Part shown: one piece after another, positions 46,018-55,526 of the stretch
Layout: each line of letters starts with the position of its first letter
Position numbering within the stretch: the first letter of the stretch is position 1
Origin: UBA668 sp963720695
GTDB lineage: Bacteria > Actinomycetota > Acidimicrobiia > Acidimicrobiales > Ilumatobacteraceae
Direction: 5' to 3'
Assembly (NCBI GenBank): GCA_963720695.1
Contig: CAVRGG010000004.1
Coordinates: 248,001 to 312,000 of the forward strand
DNA length: 64,000 nucleotides
Translations under genes and position numbers: made by a program
The notes under the pieces: generated by a model
The model's database searches: none
What the model was told of the DNA's origin: nothing
Seen by the model: only the letters and a program-made list of their open reading frames with translations

Positions 46018-47106
46018 ATGCCGAACCACACGCACACCCTCACGAGGTCCGACTATCTCAGCGACGAGATCTGGCACATCGAACGGGAGCGCATCTTCCA
46101 CCACGGATGGTTCCTCGCCGGGCACGGGTCTGCGCTCGAGCGCGGCAACCGAACCGTCATCGATGTCGCCGGCGAGAGCGTCCTGATCACCCGCGACCTC
46201 GACGACGAACTGCACGCCTTCGCCAACGTGTGCCGTCACCGCGGCGCCCGGCTGTGCGACGCCCACACCGACAGCGGTCAGGGTTCACTCATGTGCCCGT
46301 ATCACGCGTGGACCTACGCACTCGACGGTCGTCTCATCGCCACGCCGCACCTCGACAACGACGAGATCGACAAGAGCACCCTCCCGTTGTGGCAGTACCA
46401 CGTGCGGAGCTGGCAGGGCTTCGTGTTCGTCAGCCTGTCCAAGGATCCGCCCGAGTTCGATTCCTGGCTGGCGACCAACGCCGCCGAGCTCATCGCGCTC
46501 GAGCGATACGAGTTCGGCGCGCTGAAGATCGCGGCGAGCACGACGTGCGACATCCATGCCAACTGGAAGATCGTGATGGAGAACTACCAGGAGTGCCTCC
46601 ACTGCACCCGGGTCCATCCCGAGCTCGTGGAGCTGGTGCCCACCTACCGGTCGGGCTGGGTCACCGACCCGAGCCGTCCCGACGGAGGCGTCGGCCTGTC
46701 ACACGGCACCAGCTTCGCCTCGGGTCCGGTCGACCTGCCCGTGCTTCCCGGCCTCAGCGACCTCGATGCGCACTCCTACTACGGCGGCACGATCTTCCCG
46801 AACGGCTTCATCGACGTCACCGGCACCAGTGCGATCGTGTCGACGCTGTTCCCCAAGGGGCCGAACCTCACCTCGATGACGATGGAGTTCCTGTTCTCCC
46901 CGGAGACCATCGCCGCACCTGGCTTCGATCCCACGCCCGTCGTCGAGTTCAACGACCTCGTCGCCGCCCAGGACAACGGCGTGTGCGAGCGGGTGCAGCA
47001 GGGCGTCGCCTCGATGGCGTTCGACCATGGAGTGCTGTCCCCCAAGGACGAACTCGTCGTGCACTTCATGCAGCACTACCTGACGGCGCGTGGCTCCGTC
47101 GACTGA
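46018..47106 (+). CDS. Rieske oxygenase, quaternary-amine demethylase type (GbcA-like)
   Basis: A 362-residue oxygenase alpha subunit. The Rieske cluster is C72-x-H74 (VCRHRGARLC) and C93-x2-H96 (MCPYHAW). The catalytic region NWKIVMENYQECLHCTRVH, near residues 182-200, has the ENYxECxHC pattern of glycine betaine monooxygenase GbcA and stachydrine demethylase rather than of aromatic dioxygenases. It is therefore a good candidate for N-demethylation of glycine betaine or a related betaine. No GbcB-like reductase is in the window. The ribosome site is CGGAG, 10 bases before the ATG. It faces the orphan PotA-like ATPase gene tail-to-tail (5-base gap). Confidence 0.87.
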   Translation: MPNHTHTLTRSDYLSDEIWHIERERIFHHGWFLAGHGSALERGNRTVIDVAGESVLITRDLDDELHAFANVCRHRGARLCDAHTDSGQGSLMCPYHAWTYALDGRLIATPHLDNDEIDKSTLPLWQYHVRSWQGFVFVSLSKDPPEFDSWLATNAAELIALERYEFGALKIAASTTCDIHANWKIVMENYQECLHCTRVHPELVELVPTYRSGWVTDPSRPDGGVGLSHGTSFASGPVDLPVLPGLSDLDAHSYYGGTIFPNGFIDVTGTSAIVSTLFPKGPNLTSMTMEFLFSPETIAAPGFDPTPVVEFNDLVAAQDNGVCERVQQGVASMAFDHGVLSPKDELVVHFMQHYLTARGSVD

Positions 47107-47111
47107 CCGAT

Positions 47112-48170
<1,059 letters not shown>

Positions 48171-48215
48171 ACGCTCCCCCAACTCCGACGACGATCCGAC
48201 CAGCGACCGCTCGAC

Positions 48216-48235
48216 TGACCGGCTGTTCAGGAAAC
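48216..48235. promoter_or_regulatory. operator candidate TGA-N8-TCA between potA-like and hydrolase genes
   Basis: TGACCGGCTGTTCAGGAAAC matches the site at 33421 in 17 of 20 positions. It lies 46 bases before the PotA-like start (minus strand) and 53 bases before the dienelactone hydrolase start (plus strand), so it could control both. Confidence 0.6.
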
Positions 48236-48268
48236 ACTAACCGATCGCGCCCGCACTAGTTTGCCCTC

Positions 48269-48982
48269 ATGCAGAGCCACGACATCGAGTACGAACACGA
48301 CGGAGTGAAGTGCGTCGGCCACATGGCCGAGCCCGACGGCGACGACGTCCGACCGGCGATCCTCGTCTGCCACGAGGGCCCTGGCATGACGGATCACGTC
48401 CGCGAACGCGCCCGTCGCCTGGCGGAGGAGTTCGGGTACCTCGCGTTCGCACTGGATTACTGGGGCGGCGGGCAACCGATCCCGATGGACGACGTGATGC
48501 CCCGGCTCGGCGAGATGATGAGCAATCCCGCCATCACCCGCGCCAAGGCACAGGCGGGCCTCGACGTGCTGCTCGCCCATCCTCGTGCGGACCACACGAA
48601 GGTCGGAGCGATGGGCTACTGCTTCGGAGGCACGATGTCGCTCGAACTCGGCCGAGGCGGCGCCGACGTCCACGCGATCGTCGGCTTCCACAGCGGGCTG
48701 GCGACGCCGGCGCCCGCGGATGCGTCCAACATCAGTGGCAAGGTGCTGGTCTGCATCGGCGTCGACGACCCCATCATCCCCGCCGCCCAACGAGCCGACT
48801 TCGAGGCCGAGATGAACGCAGGCGGCGTCGATTGGCAGATGATCCTCTACAGCGGCGCCGGCCACAGCTTCACCAACCGGCTGGCCGACGGGCGTCGCCC
48901 CGGATTCGAGTATCACGAGCTCAGCGACCTCCGCTCATGGCGAGCGATGCGCCAACACTTCCTCGAGGTCTTCGGCAGCTGA
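48269..48982 (+). CDS. dienelactone hydrolase family protein
   Basis: A 237-residue alpha/beta hydrolase. The nucleophile is the cysteine in GAMGYCFGGTMSLEL; the acid and histidine are in VCIGVDDPIIP and YSGAGHSFTN, giving the Cys-Asp-His triad of the DLH family. Its natural ester or lactone is unknown. The ATG at 48269 has no clear ribosome site; the region CACTAGTTTGCCCTC before it could provide a -10 box for a leaderless message. The shared operator suggests co-regulation with the importer ATPase. Confidence 0.87.
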   Translation: MQSHDIEYEHDGVKCVGHMAEPDGDDVRPAILVCHEGPGMTDHVRERARRLAEEFGYLAFALDYWGGGQPIPMDDVMPRLGEMMSNPAITRAKAQAGLDVLLAHPRADHTKVGAMGYCFGGTMSLELGRGGADVHAIVGFHSGLATPAPADASNISGKVLVCIGVDDPIIPAAQRADFEAEMNAGGVDWQMILYSGAGHSFTNRLADGRRPGFEYHELSDLRSWRAMRQHFLEVFGS

Positions 48983-48987
48983 TCCTC

Positions 48988-49067
48988 GGCTTCTGGGCAG
49001 CATCCTTCCCACCCAGGTTTCTGGTCCGGATCCTTCCCGGAGTCCGGGAAGGATCCGGACCAGGAGC
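48988..49067. repeat. palindromic intergenic repeat, copy C with an extra partial arm
   Basis: A perfect 21-bp stem (49021-49041 with 49043-49063, starting CTGGTCCGGATCCTTCCCGG) with one central base. It is preceded by a lone left arm, CTTCTGGGCAGCATCCTTCCC (positions from 48990). It fills the gap between the convergent hydrolase and acyl-CoA dehydrogenase genes. Same family as 12773 and 43566. Confidence 0.8.
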
Positions 49068-49081
49068 CGGCGCTCGAGGGG

Positions 49082-50353
49082 TCAGGACTCGGCGACACCC
49101 TTGGGTGCGCGCTGGTTCATGAAGCCGAACATGTACCCGGCGACCCGACGCATCTGGATCTCCTCGGCGCCTTCGGTGATCCGATACCGGCGGTGGTGGC
49201 GATAGATGTGCTCGAAGGGCTTGTGCCGCGAGTAGCCGAGACCGCCGTGGACCTGCATCGCCCGGTCAGCGGCCTCACAGCACAACCGGTTCGCCCAGTA
49301 GTTGCACATCGACACCTTGTCGCTCTGGCTGAAGGCGCCGTACTTGTCCATCATCCATGCCGTCTTGTGGATGAGAGCCCGCAGCATCTCGCATTGCGTC
49401 TGCAGCTCGACGAGCGGGAACTGGATGGCCTGGTTGCTGGCCAGTGCTTTGCCGAAGGGCCGGCGCTCTTTGGCGTACTTCACCGATTCGTCGATGCAGA
49501 ACTGGGCTGCGCCGAGCGACGACGCCGCCTGGCGGATGCGGTTCTCGTTGAAGAAGTGCTGCACCACCTGGAGCCCGCGGCCCTCGCCCCCGAACACGGC
49601 GGACGCCGGCACGCGCACGTCGGTGAGCCGGATGTGTGCGTGATCGGTGGGCATGTTGAACGTCCAGAGATACTCGAGCACCTCGAAGCCCGGGCTCGCC
49701 GTCGGCACCAGGAACGCGGTGATGCCGTCGCCGTCACCCGCCTTGCCACTCGTGCGAGCCATGATCATGTCGTACTGCGCCTTGTGGATGCCGGTGTTCC
49801 ACGTCTTCTCGCCGTTGATGACCCATTCGTCGCCGTCGCGCACAGCCGTGGTGCCCATGTGGGTCGCGTCGCTGCCGTGGTCCGGTTCGGTGATCCCGAA
49901 CGCAAAGCCGCGCCGACCCTCGGCGAGGTCCTCGATCCACTCCGCCTTCTGCTCGTCCGTGCCGTACGCGATCATCAGCAACAGCCCGACGTTGTTGCCG
50001 ACGATGGAGTGCTCGTTCTGCAGATCGTTGTGCAGTCCGAGACCGCGACGAGCGAAGTGCTCACGGATCACCGCCATGCCGAGGTTGGTGCCGTCACGAC
50101 CGCCGAACTCCTTCGGGAGCGGGTACCGGTAGAAGCCGGCGTCGTCGGCGAGTCGCTTCGCGCGGTGCAACAACTGCTCCCACTCCTCGTTGGGCAGCCC
50201 CTGATTGTCCCAGTCCGTGCGAGCGTCCTCACGTCGATGATCGAAGAAGCGCTCGTTGTCGTCCTGTTGCTGCAGCGGCTCGATGACGTTGACGATGAAC
50301 GCGTCGAGTTCGGCGAGCAGTTCGAGCAGGTCGGGAGGCAGGTCGAAATCCAT
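49082..50353 (-). CDS. acyl-CoA dehydrogenase
   Basis: A 423-residue acyl-CoA dehydrogenase starting MDFDLPPDLLELLAEL. The FAD segment is FAFGITEPDHGSDATHMGTTA and the C-terminus has MQVHGGLGYSRHKPFEHIYRHHRRYRI, reduced to QVHGGLGYSRHKPFE, then ITEGAEEIQMRRVAGYMFG. Length and the DHGSDATHMGT phrase fit a subgroup common in actinobacteria that handles unusual acyl-CoAs; the substrate is not known. A GTG at 50368 would add five residues. It diverges from the HD-oxygenase gene across 70 bases. Confidence 0.9.
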   Translation of the reverse strand: MDFDLPPDLLELLAELDAFIVNVIEPLQQQDDNERFFDHRREDARTDWDNQGLPNEEWEQLLHRAKRLADDAGFYRYPLPKEFGGRDGTNLGMAVIREHFARRGLGLHNDLQNEHSIVGNNVGLLLMIAYGTDEQKAEWIEDLAEGRRGFAFGITEPDHGSDATHMGTTAVRDGDEWVINGEKTWNTGIHKAQYDMIMARTSGKAGDGDGITAFLVPTASPGFEVLEYLWTFNMPTDHAHIRLTDVRVPASAVFGGEGRGLQVVQHFFNENRIRQAASSLGAAQFCIDESVKYAKERRPFGKALASNQAIQFPLVELQTQCEMLRALIHKTAWMMDKYGAFSQSDKVSMCNYWANRLCCEAADRAMQVHGGLGYSRHKPFEHIYRHHRRYRITEGAEEIQMRRVAGYMFGFMNQRAPKGVAES

Positions 50354-50423
50354 GGCGCGAGCATTCACCCTCGGGGTCCGTCCGAGCGAAGCGAAGGACC
50401 GGAGGAGGTGTCACAATGGGCCG

Positions 50424-50972
50424 ATGGCCGCAACCTTCACACGCATGGACGAGTCGACCGCCGAGCAATGGGCAGTGATCGGTGAGCAGACGAGTCGCAA
50501 CCAGGGTCGGGTCGCCGACCGCATCCTGATGCTGCTGCGTTCGCTCGCCGACATCACCGACGGCTTCGCCACCGACCAGCTCACGCACTGCCTGCAGACC
50601 GCCACGCTGGCCGAGCGCGCCGGCGCCGACCCGGAGGTCGTCGTGGGATCGTTGTGCCACGACATCGGCAAGGCCATCAGCGTGCCCAATCACGGCCCCA
50701 TCGCCGCCGAAATGCTGCGGCCCTACGTGCGCCCCGACGTGTTCAAGATGCTCTACCACCACCAGGACTTCCAGGGCCGGCACTACTACGGCTACTTCGG
50801 CATGCCGACCGACCTTCGCGAGCAATACCGCGACGAGTCGTGGTTCGCACTCTGCGAGGAGTTCACCGACGACTGGGACCAGGTCGCGTTCGACCCCGAT
50901 GGACCCACCGAGCCGCTGGAGCACTTCGAGCCGCTCGTCCGCGAGATCTTCGCCACCCCGCGCTACCGCTGA
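50424..50972 (+). CDS. HD-domain oxygenase-like protein (PhnZ/TmpB-like paralogue)
   Basis: A 182-residue protein with candidate metal ligands H55 (QLTHCLQ), H79-D80 (CHDIGK), H90 (PNHG), H113 (YHHQ) and D152 (DWDQ). The spacing between all of them (24, 1, 10, 23, 39) is identical to that of the protein at 20120, so the two are clear paralogues. The shared ends are also alike (PLEHFEPLVREIF). No 2-oxoglutarate oxygenase is adjacent, unlike the first copy. Its stop shares one base with the next start (TGATG). It could be a stand-alone oxygenase or a phosphohydrolase. Confidence 0.75.
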   Translation: MAATFTRMDESTAEQWAVIGEQTSRNQGRVADRILMLLRSLADITDGFATDQLTHCLQTATLAERAGADPEVVVGSLCHDIGKAISVPNHGPIAAEMLRPYVRPDVFKMLYHHQDFQGRHYYGYFGMPTDLREQYRDESWFALCEEFTDDWDQVAFDPDGPTEPLEHFEPLVREIFATPRYR

Positions 50973-52375
50973 TGCCCGCCGCCCCGGCGAGCACGACGGT
51001 GGTGCCCCTCGGCGCCGCCCAGACCGTCACGGGTAGCAAGTTCCTCGTCGAACACGGCGGCGCCCGGGTCTTGTTCGACGCCGGCATGTTCCAAGGACTC
51101 AAAGAGCTACGCGAGCGAAACTGGGCCGCCTTTCCCGTGGCGCCCGTGACGCTCGACGCGGTGGTGATCAGCCACGCCCACCTCGATCATTGTGGCTACC
51201 TTCCGCGGCTGGTCAAGGCAGGTTTCCGTGGCGCGGTGCACGTGACCCACGACACCGGTCGACTGATGTCGGTGGTGCTCCCCGACAGTGCGCGGCTGCA
51301 GGAGGAGGAGGCGCGATTCGCCAACCGCTCCGGCTACTCGCGGCATCATCCGGCGTTGGCGCTGTACACCGAGGACGACGCGTGGACCGCCCTCGACCAG
51401 CTGCGGCCACAACCCTTCGACGCCACGGTGGAGGTGGCAAAGGGCGTCCGCGTCACGTTGCGGCCGGCCGGACACATCCTTGGCTCGTCGACTGTCCACG
51501 TCGAACTCGATGGCGGCCCGACACTGCAGTTCAGCGGGGACCTCGGGCGTCCCAGTCACCCGCTCCTGGTCCCACCCGCACCGGTCGGCGAATGCGACTA
51601 CTTGTTCGTCGAGTCGACCTACGGCGATCGGCTGCACCACGACACGCACTCCCACGAGGCACTCGCCGAGGTGATCGGGCAGACGGTTCGACGCGGCGGG
51701 AAGATCATCATCCCCGCCTTCGCTGTCGACAGAACCGAAGTTCTGCTGTATCACCTCCGTCAGATCGCGGACGCCGGAGACCTTCCCCGCGTCCCCATCT
51801 ACGTGGACAGCCCGATGGCCTTGGCCGGGCTGAAGATCTATCGCGACGCGTTCGAGCAGAGTGCGGCAGATGTCCGTCCCGAGCTGCACGACGCCGGCGA
51901 GCTGTTCGATCTCCCCGATCTGCACGAGGTGCACGACACGGAGGGCTCGAAGGCTGTCTCGCGACTGGCCGGTCCGGCGATCATCATCGCCGGTGCAGGG
52001 ATGGCGTCCGGCGGGCGAGTCGTGCATCACCTGACCCGCTTCCTGCCGGATGCGCGCAACAGCGTCGTCCTCGTCGGCTTCCAGGCTGCGGGAACCCGTG
52101 GGCGACAGCTGCTCGACGGTGCGACCAGCGTCAAGATCCACGGTCAGTACGTGAGCGTGAAGGCGCGCGTCCAAGATCTCACCGGCTTCTCGGTGCACGC
52201 TGACGCCGACGAGCTCGTTGCGTGGGTGGGCAGCGCCACACCCCCGCCGGACACGGTGTTCGTCGTCCACGGGGAGCCGTCTGCCTCGGATGCCCTCCGG
52301 CATCGCATCGAACGCGAGCTGGAGTGGACGGCCGTGGTACCCCTCCACGGCGCGCCGATACCGCTGCGTCCGTGA
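50972..52375 (+). CDS. metallo-beta-lactamase/beta-CASP nuclease family protein
   Basis: A 467-residue MBL-fold protein. Zinc motifs: ISHAHLDHCGYLPRL (HxHxDH), GHILGSSTVHVE and FSGDLGRPSHPLL. The beta-CASP and RMMBL parts follow, with AFAVDRTEVLLYHLRQI, GMASGGRVVHHL and the C-terminal TGFSVHADADELVAWV. This is the CPSF73/YSH1-like RNA-processing exonuclease group that is common in bacteria. It overlaps the HD protein by one base, so they are co-expressed, although no functional link is obvious. Confidence 0.9.
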   Translation: MPAAPASTTVVPLGAAQTVTGSKFLVEHGGARVLFDAGMFQGLKELRERNWAAFPVAPVTLDAVVISHAHLDHCGYLPRLVKAGFRGAVHVTHDTGRLMSVVLPDSARLQEEEARFANRSGYSRHHPALALYTEDDAWTALDQLRPQPFDATVEVAKGVRVTLRPAGHILGSSTVHVELDGGPTLQFSGDLGRPSHPLLVPPAPVGECDYLFVESTYGDRLHHDTHSHEALAEVIGQTVRRGGKIIIPAFAVDRTEVLLYHLRQIADAGDLPRVPIYVDSPMALAGLKIYRDAFEQSAADVRPELHDAGELFDLPDLHEVHDTEGSKAVSRLAGPAIIIAGAGMASGGRVVHHLTRFLPDARNSVVLVGFQAAGTRGRQLLDGATSVKIHGQYVSVKARVQDLTGFSVHADADELVAWVGSATPPPDTVFVVHGEPSASDALRHRIERELEWTAVVPLHGAPIPLRP

Positions 52376-52384
52376 CGCGCCGGA

Positions 52385-53758
52385 TCACTCGTCGGCAGCG
52401 ACCAGGGTCAGCACCACCGCGAGGCCCCCTCCGGGCGCGTCGGCGAGGGTCAGTGATCCGCCACATCCCCTCGCGAGCGCATCGGCGATCGCGAGGCCGA
52501 GGCCCGTCCCGGGAGTGCTCGACGCACCTCGCCAGAACCTGCGGGTGGCCTTGGCCTTGTCGCTGTCGCTGAGGCCCGGCCCCTGATCGGCGACGACGAG
52601 ACGGGCGAGCGAGCCATCCCGCTCGATCGCGACCGTGACCATCGCTCCGGAGGGAGACACCGACACGGCGTTGTCGAGCGCGTTGTCGAGAATCTGCTCG
52701 ATGGCGCCGACGGTGGCACGGACCAGCACCGTCGAGGCGGCGCCCGACAGCGCGAGGGTGACGCCGCTCATCTCGGCCACGGCGCTCCACGTGTCCACCC
52801 GCTCGGCCGTGAGGTGCGCCAGGTCGACGATCGTCGTCTCCAGACGCTGGTCGGCGCGGGCGAGCTGCAGCAGATCGGTGACCAGCGCGGCGAGGCGGCT
52901 GGTCTCGTCGATCGCCGACTCGATGTCGGCCGCCTCGATGTCCGAGCCGGACGCGGCGAGCCGCGCCTGCACGTTCTCCAGCCGGAGCCGGAGCGCGGTG
53001 AGCGGCGTGCGCAGCTGGTGGGACGCGTCGGCGACGAACGAGCGCTGCTCGTCGAGCAGCTCGGCGAGCCGCTCCGCCATGTGCGACATGGTGTCGGAGA
53101 GCTCACGCAGCTCCGTGGGGCCACCGCTCACCCCGTCACGGGCGACGAGGTCCCCCGACGCGAAGCGAGCCGCATCGCGCTGAAGACGCCGGATCGGCTG
53201 CGTCACCGACCGGGCGATCGCCCAACCGACCAGCGCGATGACACCCAGCACGACCAGTGCGACCGCGACCAGGCTGAACCAGAACCGGTGCACGTCGCGG
53301 TCCACGAGGCTCGTGTCCAACGTGACTCGCACCGCGCCGTGCACCGTCCCGCTCGAGGACACCGGAAGTGCGACGAACACCAGGTCCGCGCCGAGGGTCG
53401 ACGAATGACGTTTCCCCGAGGAACGCTGACCATCGAGCGCGGTGACGATCTCGGGGCGGGTGGAGAAGTCGCGAGGAACCGCGTCCTGCGTGTCGACGAG
53501 GGAGATGCCGCGCGAGTCGACGACCACCACTCGTGCCCCGGTCTTGGTGTCGTAGGAGTTCGCCGCGTACGGGTCGAGGGGGCGACCCGCTTCCAGGTCG
53601 TCCTCGTAGATGGCCGCGATCACGGTCGCGTCACGCTCGAGGCCCGTGGTGAACCGGTCGAGCTCGCGCTGCGAGTAGAAGACCGCGAGGGGGATCTCCA
53701 GCAGCAGGAGCACCACGAGCGTGACCGTGAGGTAACTGAGCAGGAGTCTTCGAGTCAC
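52385..53758 (-). CDS. sensor histidine kinase
   Basis: A 457-residue kinase. A first membrane helix (residues about 6-27) is followed by an extracytoplasmic domain of about 140 residues, a second helix (about 170-190), a HAMP linker, the phosphoacceptor histidine in VADASHQLRTPLTALRL, and an ATPase domain with DNALDNAVSVSP, VVADQGPGLSD and GTGLGLAIADALA. The GTG at 53758 overlaps the response-regulator stop (GTGA, 53755-53758). It pairs with the next gene and is transcribed away from the ApbE cluster, whose expression it may control. Confidence 0.93.
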   Translation of the reverse strand: MTRRLLLSYLTVTLVVLLLLEIPLAVFYSQRELDRFTTGLERDATVIAAIYEDDLEAGRPLDPYAANSYDTKTGARVVVVDSRGISLVDTQDAVPRDFSTRPEIVTALDGQRSSGKRHSSTLGADLVFVALPVSSSGTVHGAVRVTLDTSLVDRDVHRFWFSLVAVALVVLGVIALVGWAIARSVTQPIRRLQRDAARFASGDLVARDGVSGGPTELRELSDTMSHMAERLAELLDEQRSFVADASHQLRTPLTALRLRLENVQARLAASGSDIEAADIESAIDETSRLAALVTDLLQLARADQRLETTIVDLAHLTAERVDTWSAVAEMSGVTLALSGAASTVLVRATVGAIEQILDNALDNAVSVSPSGAMVTVAIERDGSLARLVVADQGPGLSDSDKAKATRRFWRGASSTPGTGLGLAIADALARGCGGSLTLADAPGGGLAVVLTLVAADE

Positions 53759-54423
53759 GACACCTCGCCGGTGACGAGTCGGTAGCCCACGGAGCGCACG
53801 GTCTCGATCAACTCCGGCCGCAACTTCTTGCGCAGGGAGGCGACGTGCACGTCGAGCGTCTTGGTCGAACCCCACCAGTGCTCGTCCCACACATCGTGGA
53901 TCAGCTGCTCGCGGCTGCGCACTGCACCCGGATCGGCAGCGAGGCACGCCAGCAGGTCGTACTCCTTCGGTGTCAGGCTCACCGGTGCGCCCTCGAACGT
54001 GACGGCGTGCGTGCGCTGGTCGATCACGATGGATCCCACCTCGACCGTGGTCGACACGAGCGGCTGGCCTCCCCCTGCGCTGCGACGCAACACCGCTCGG
54101 ATGCGGGCGACGAGCTCGCGGAAGCCGAACGGCTTGACGACGTAGTCGTCCGCGCCGAGTTCCAACAGGATGACCCGGTCGATCTCCTCACCACGTGCGG
54201 TCACCACGATGATCGGCACGGGCCCACGAGCCCGGAGCTGCTGGCAGACGACGCTGCCCTCCAGGTCGGGCAGACCGAGATCCAGCAGCACGAGGTCCAC
54301 CGGCCCGGCGGCGAGCGCTGCCGCACCGCTGGACGCCACCGTCACGGTGAAGCCCTCTCGGGTGAGCCCTTCCGCGAGCGGGACCGAGATCGACGGGTCG
54401 TCCTCGACGAGCAGCAGTTGCAC
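53755..54423 (-). CDS. OmpR/PhoB-type response regulator
   Basis: A 222-residue regulator with phosphoacceptor D48 in LVLLDLGLPDLEG, the conserved lysine in DDYVVKPFGFRELVAR, and a winged-helix C-terminal domain (KEYDLLACLAADPGAV, TLDVHVASLRKKL, VRSVGYRLV). It starts at a GTG (54423). A 103-base interval separates it from the divergent gene of the ApbE cluster, the likely place for its own binding site. Confidence 0.94.
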   Translation of the reverse strand: MQLLLVEDDPSISVPLAEGLTREGFTVTVASSGAAALAAGPVDLVLLDLGLPDLEGSVVCQQLRARGPVPIIVVTARGEEIDRVILLELGADDYVVKPFGFRELVARIRAVLRRSAGGGQPLVSTTVEVGSIVIDQRTHAVTFEGAPVSLTPKEYDLLACLAADPGAVRSREQLIHDVWDEHWWGSTKTLDVHVASLRKKLRPELIETVRSVGYRLVTGEVS

Positions 54424-54526
54424 GGGAGCAGCCTCGCACCTCGCGGGCCGCCGGCCCTACTGCCTTAACCAAACCTTTGCCTCGGGCTGGCCCGGCGCTG
54501 TCGGGTCCCGTCGTACCGTCACGGTC

Positions 54527-55078
54527 ATGGAAACAGACAAGTCATCGGGATGGTTCACCGGCCGCAATCGACTGGTCACCATCGCATCGATCGCCGCCGT
54601 CGGCATCACCGGCGCCATCGCAGTGGGCGCCAACGTCGGCATTCTCAATGCGAGCAACAACACCAACGTCGGCCAGGTCAGTGCCGCGGGTGATCTCCTT
54701 CCCCCGACGACACAGGTCGTCGACGTCTACCTCGACCCCACCACGACGACCACCGCGGTCGAGGTGGCCGGCGGCCAGGAGTTCGCGGTGGACACCGCAG
54801 GGACGGCAACCGTCTCCGCGACGTCCTCGTCGATCCGGCTCGACAGCGTGGCCCCTGCGGTCGGATGGAACTGGAGCATGGTGCAGCCGAATCCCTCGCA
54901 GCTGACCGTGACCTTCACCAACGGCACCCGCACCTTGCAGTTCACGGCGACGGCGGCCCCCGACGGCACGATCAGCGCCAACGTGAACGAACCGATCGTC
55001 GTCGCGAGTCCCGCACCGAGCACCGGCGGCGGTGGCCACGAGTCCCACGAGTACGAAGGAGGTGGCGACGATGACTGA
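54527..55078 (+). CDS. single-pass secreted/anchored protein with acidic His-rich tail
   Basis: A 183-residue protein of unknown function. A membrane helix (about residues 17-38, LVTIASIAAVGITGAIAVGANVG) is followed by a Thr-rich beta-type domain outside the membrane and a C-terminal GGGGHESHEYEGGGDDD that could bind metal. TACCGT lies seven bases before the ATG at 54527 and no ribosome site is seen, so the start may be leaderless. It overlaps the next gene by eight bases and leads the operon with the ApbE and haem-protein genes. Confidence 0.72.
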   Translation: METDKSSGWFTGRNRLVTIASIAAVGITGAIAVGANVGILNASNNTNVGQVSAAGDLLPPTTQVVDVYLDPTTTTTAVEVAGGQEFAVDTAGTATVSATSSSIRLDSVAPAVGWNWSMVQPNPSQLTVTFTNGTRTLQFTATAAPDGTISANVNEPIVVASPAPSTGGGGHESHEYEGGGDDD

Positions 55079-55526
55079 CCTCACCCCCGAGGCGGCCCAG
55101 CTCGCCCGAGTCGCTCAGTTGCAACGCCAGCGTGGCGGACGGACGGCGACGACATCCGCACCGGCATCAGCACCGGCAGCGAGGACCGCCGGCCGCCGGA
55201 AGCCGGCGACGGGTTCGAAGATCGCTGCGGCGGGCTTCGGCACCGCCGCCATGTTCGGCCTCGTGGGAGCAATGGCACTCGCCCAGCACCCCACCTCCAC
55301 ACCGGCCCCTCCCCCGGCCACCCAGCCGGCGCCGGTGGTGGTCGTCATCCATCAGAACGGCACCGCGACACCGATCGCCGGGAACGGCACGAGCTCGGCC
55401 GTCGCGGCGGCAGCGGCCGCTCCCGGGACCACCGCTGCGCCGCCGATCGCGCTCACGGCACAACCGGTGGTCCAGCAAGCCGCGCCGTCGGCTGCCCCGG
55501 TGGTGAAGTCCCGTGGCAGCAAGTGA
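55071..55526 (+). CDS. Ala/Pro/Thr-rich single-pass membrane protein
   Basis: A 151-residue protein with a 48-residue basic cytoplasmic segment, one helix (about 50-70, IAAAGFGTAAMFGLVGAMALA), and a low-complexity Ala/Pro/Thr/Val-rich extracytoplasmic tail. No FMN_bind motif (S/T-G-A-T/S) is visible, so it is not an obvious flavinylation target. AGGAGG lies eight bases before the ATG. It overlaps the ApbE gene by 14 bases. Confidence 0.72.
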   Translation: MTDLTPEAAQLARVAQLQRQRGGRTATTSAPASAPAARTAGRRKPATGSKIAAAGFGTAAMFGLVGAMALAQHPTSTPAPPPATQPAPVVVVIHQNGTATPIAGNGTSSAVAAAAAAPGTTAAPPIALTAQPVVQQAAPSAAPVVKSRGSK

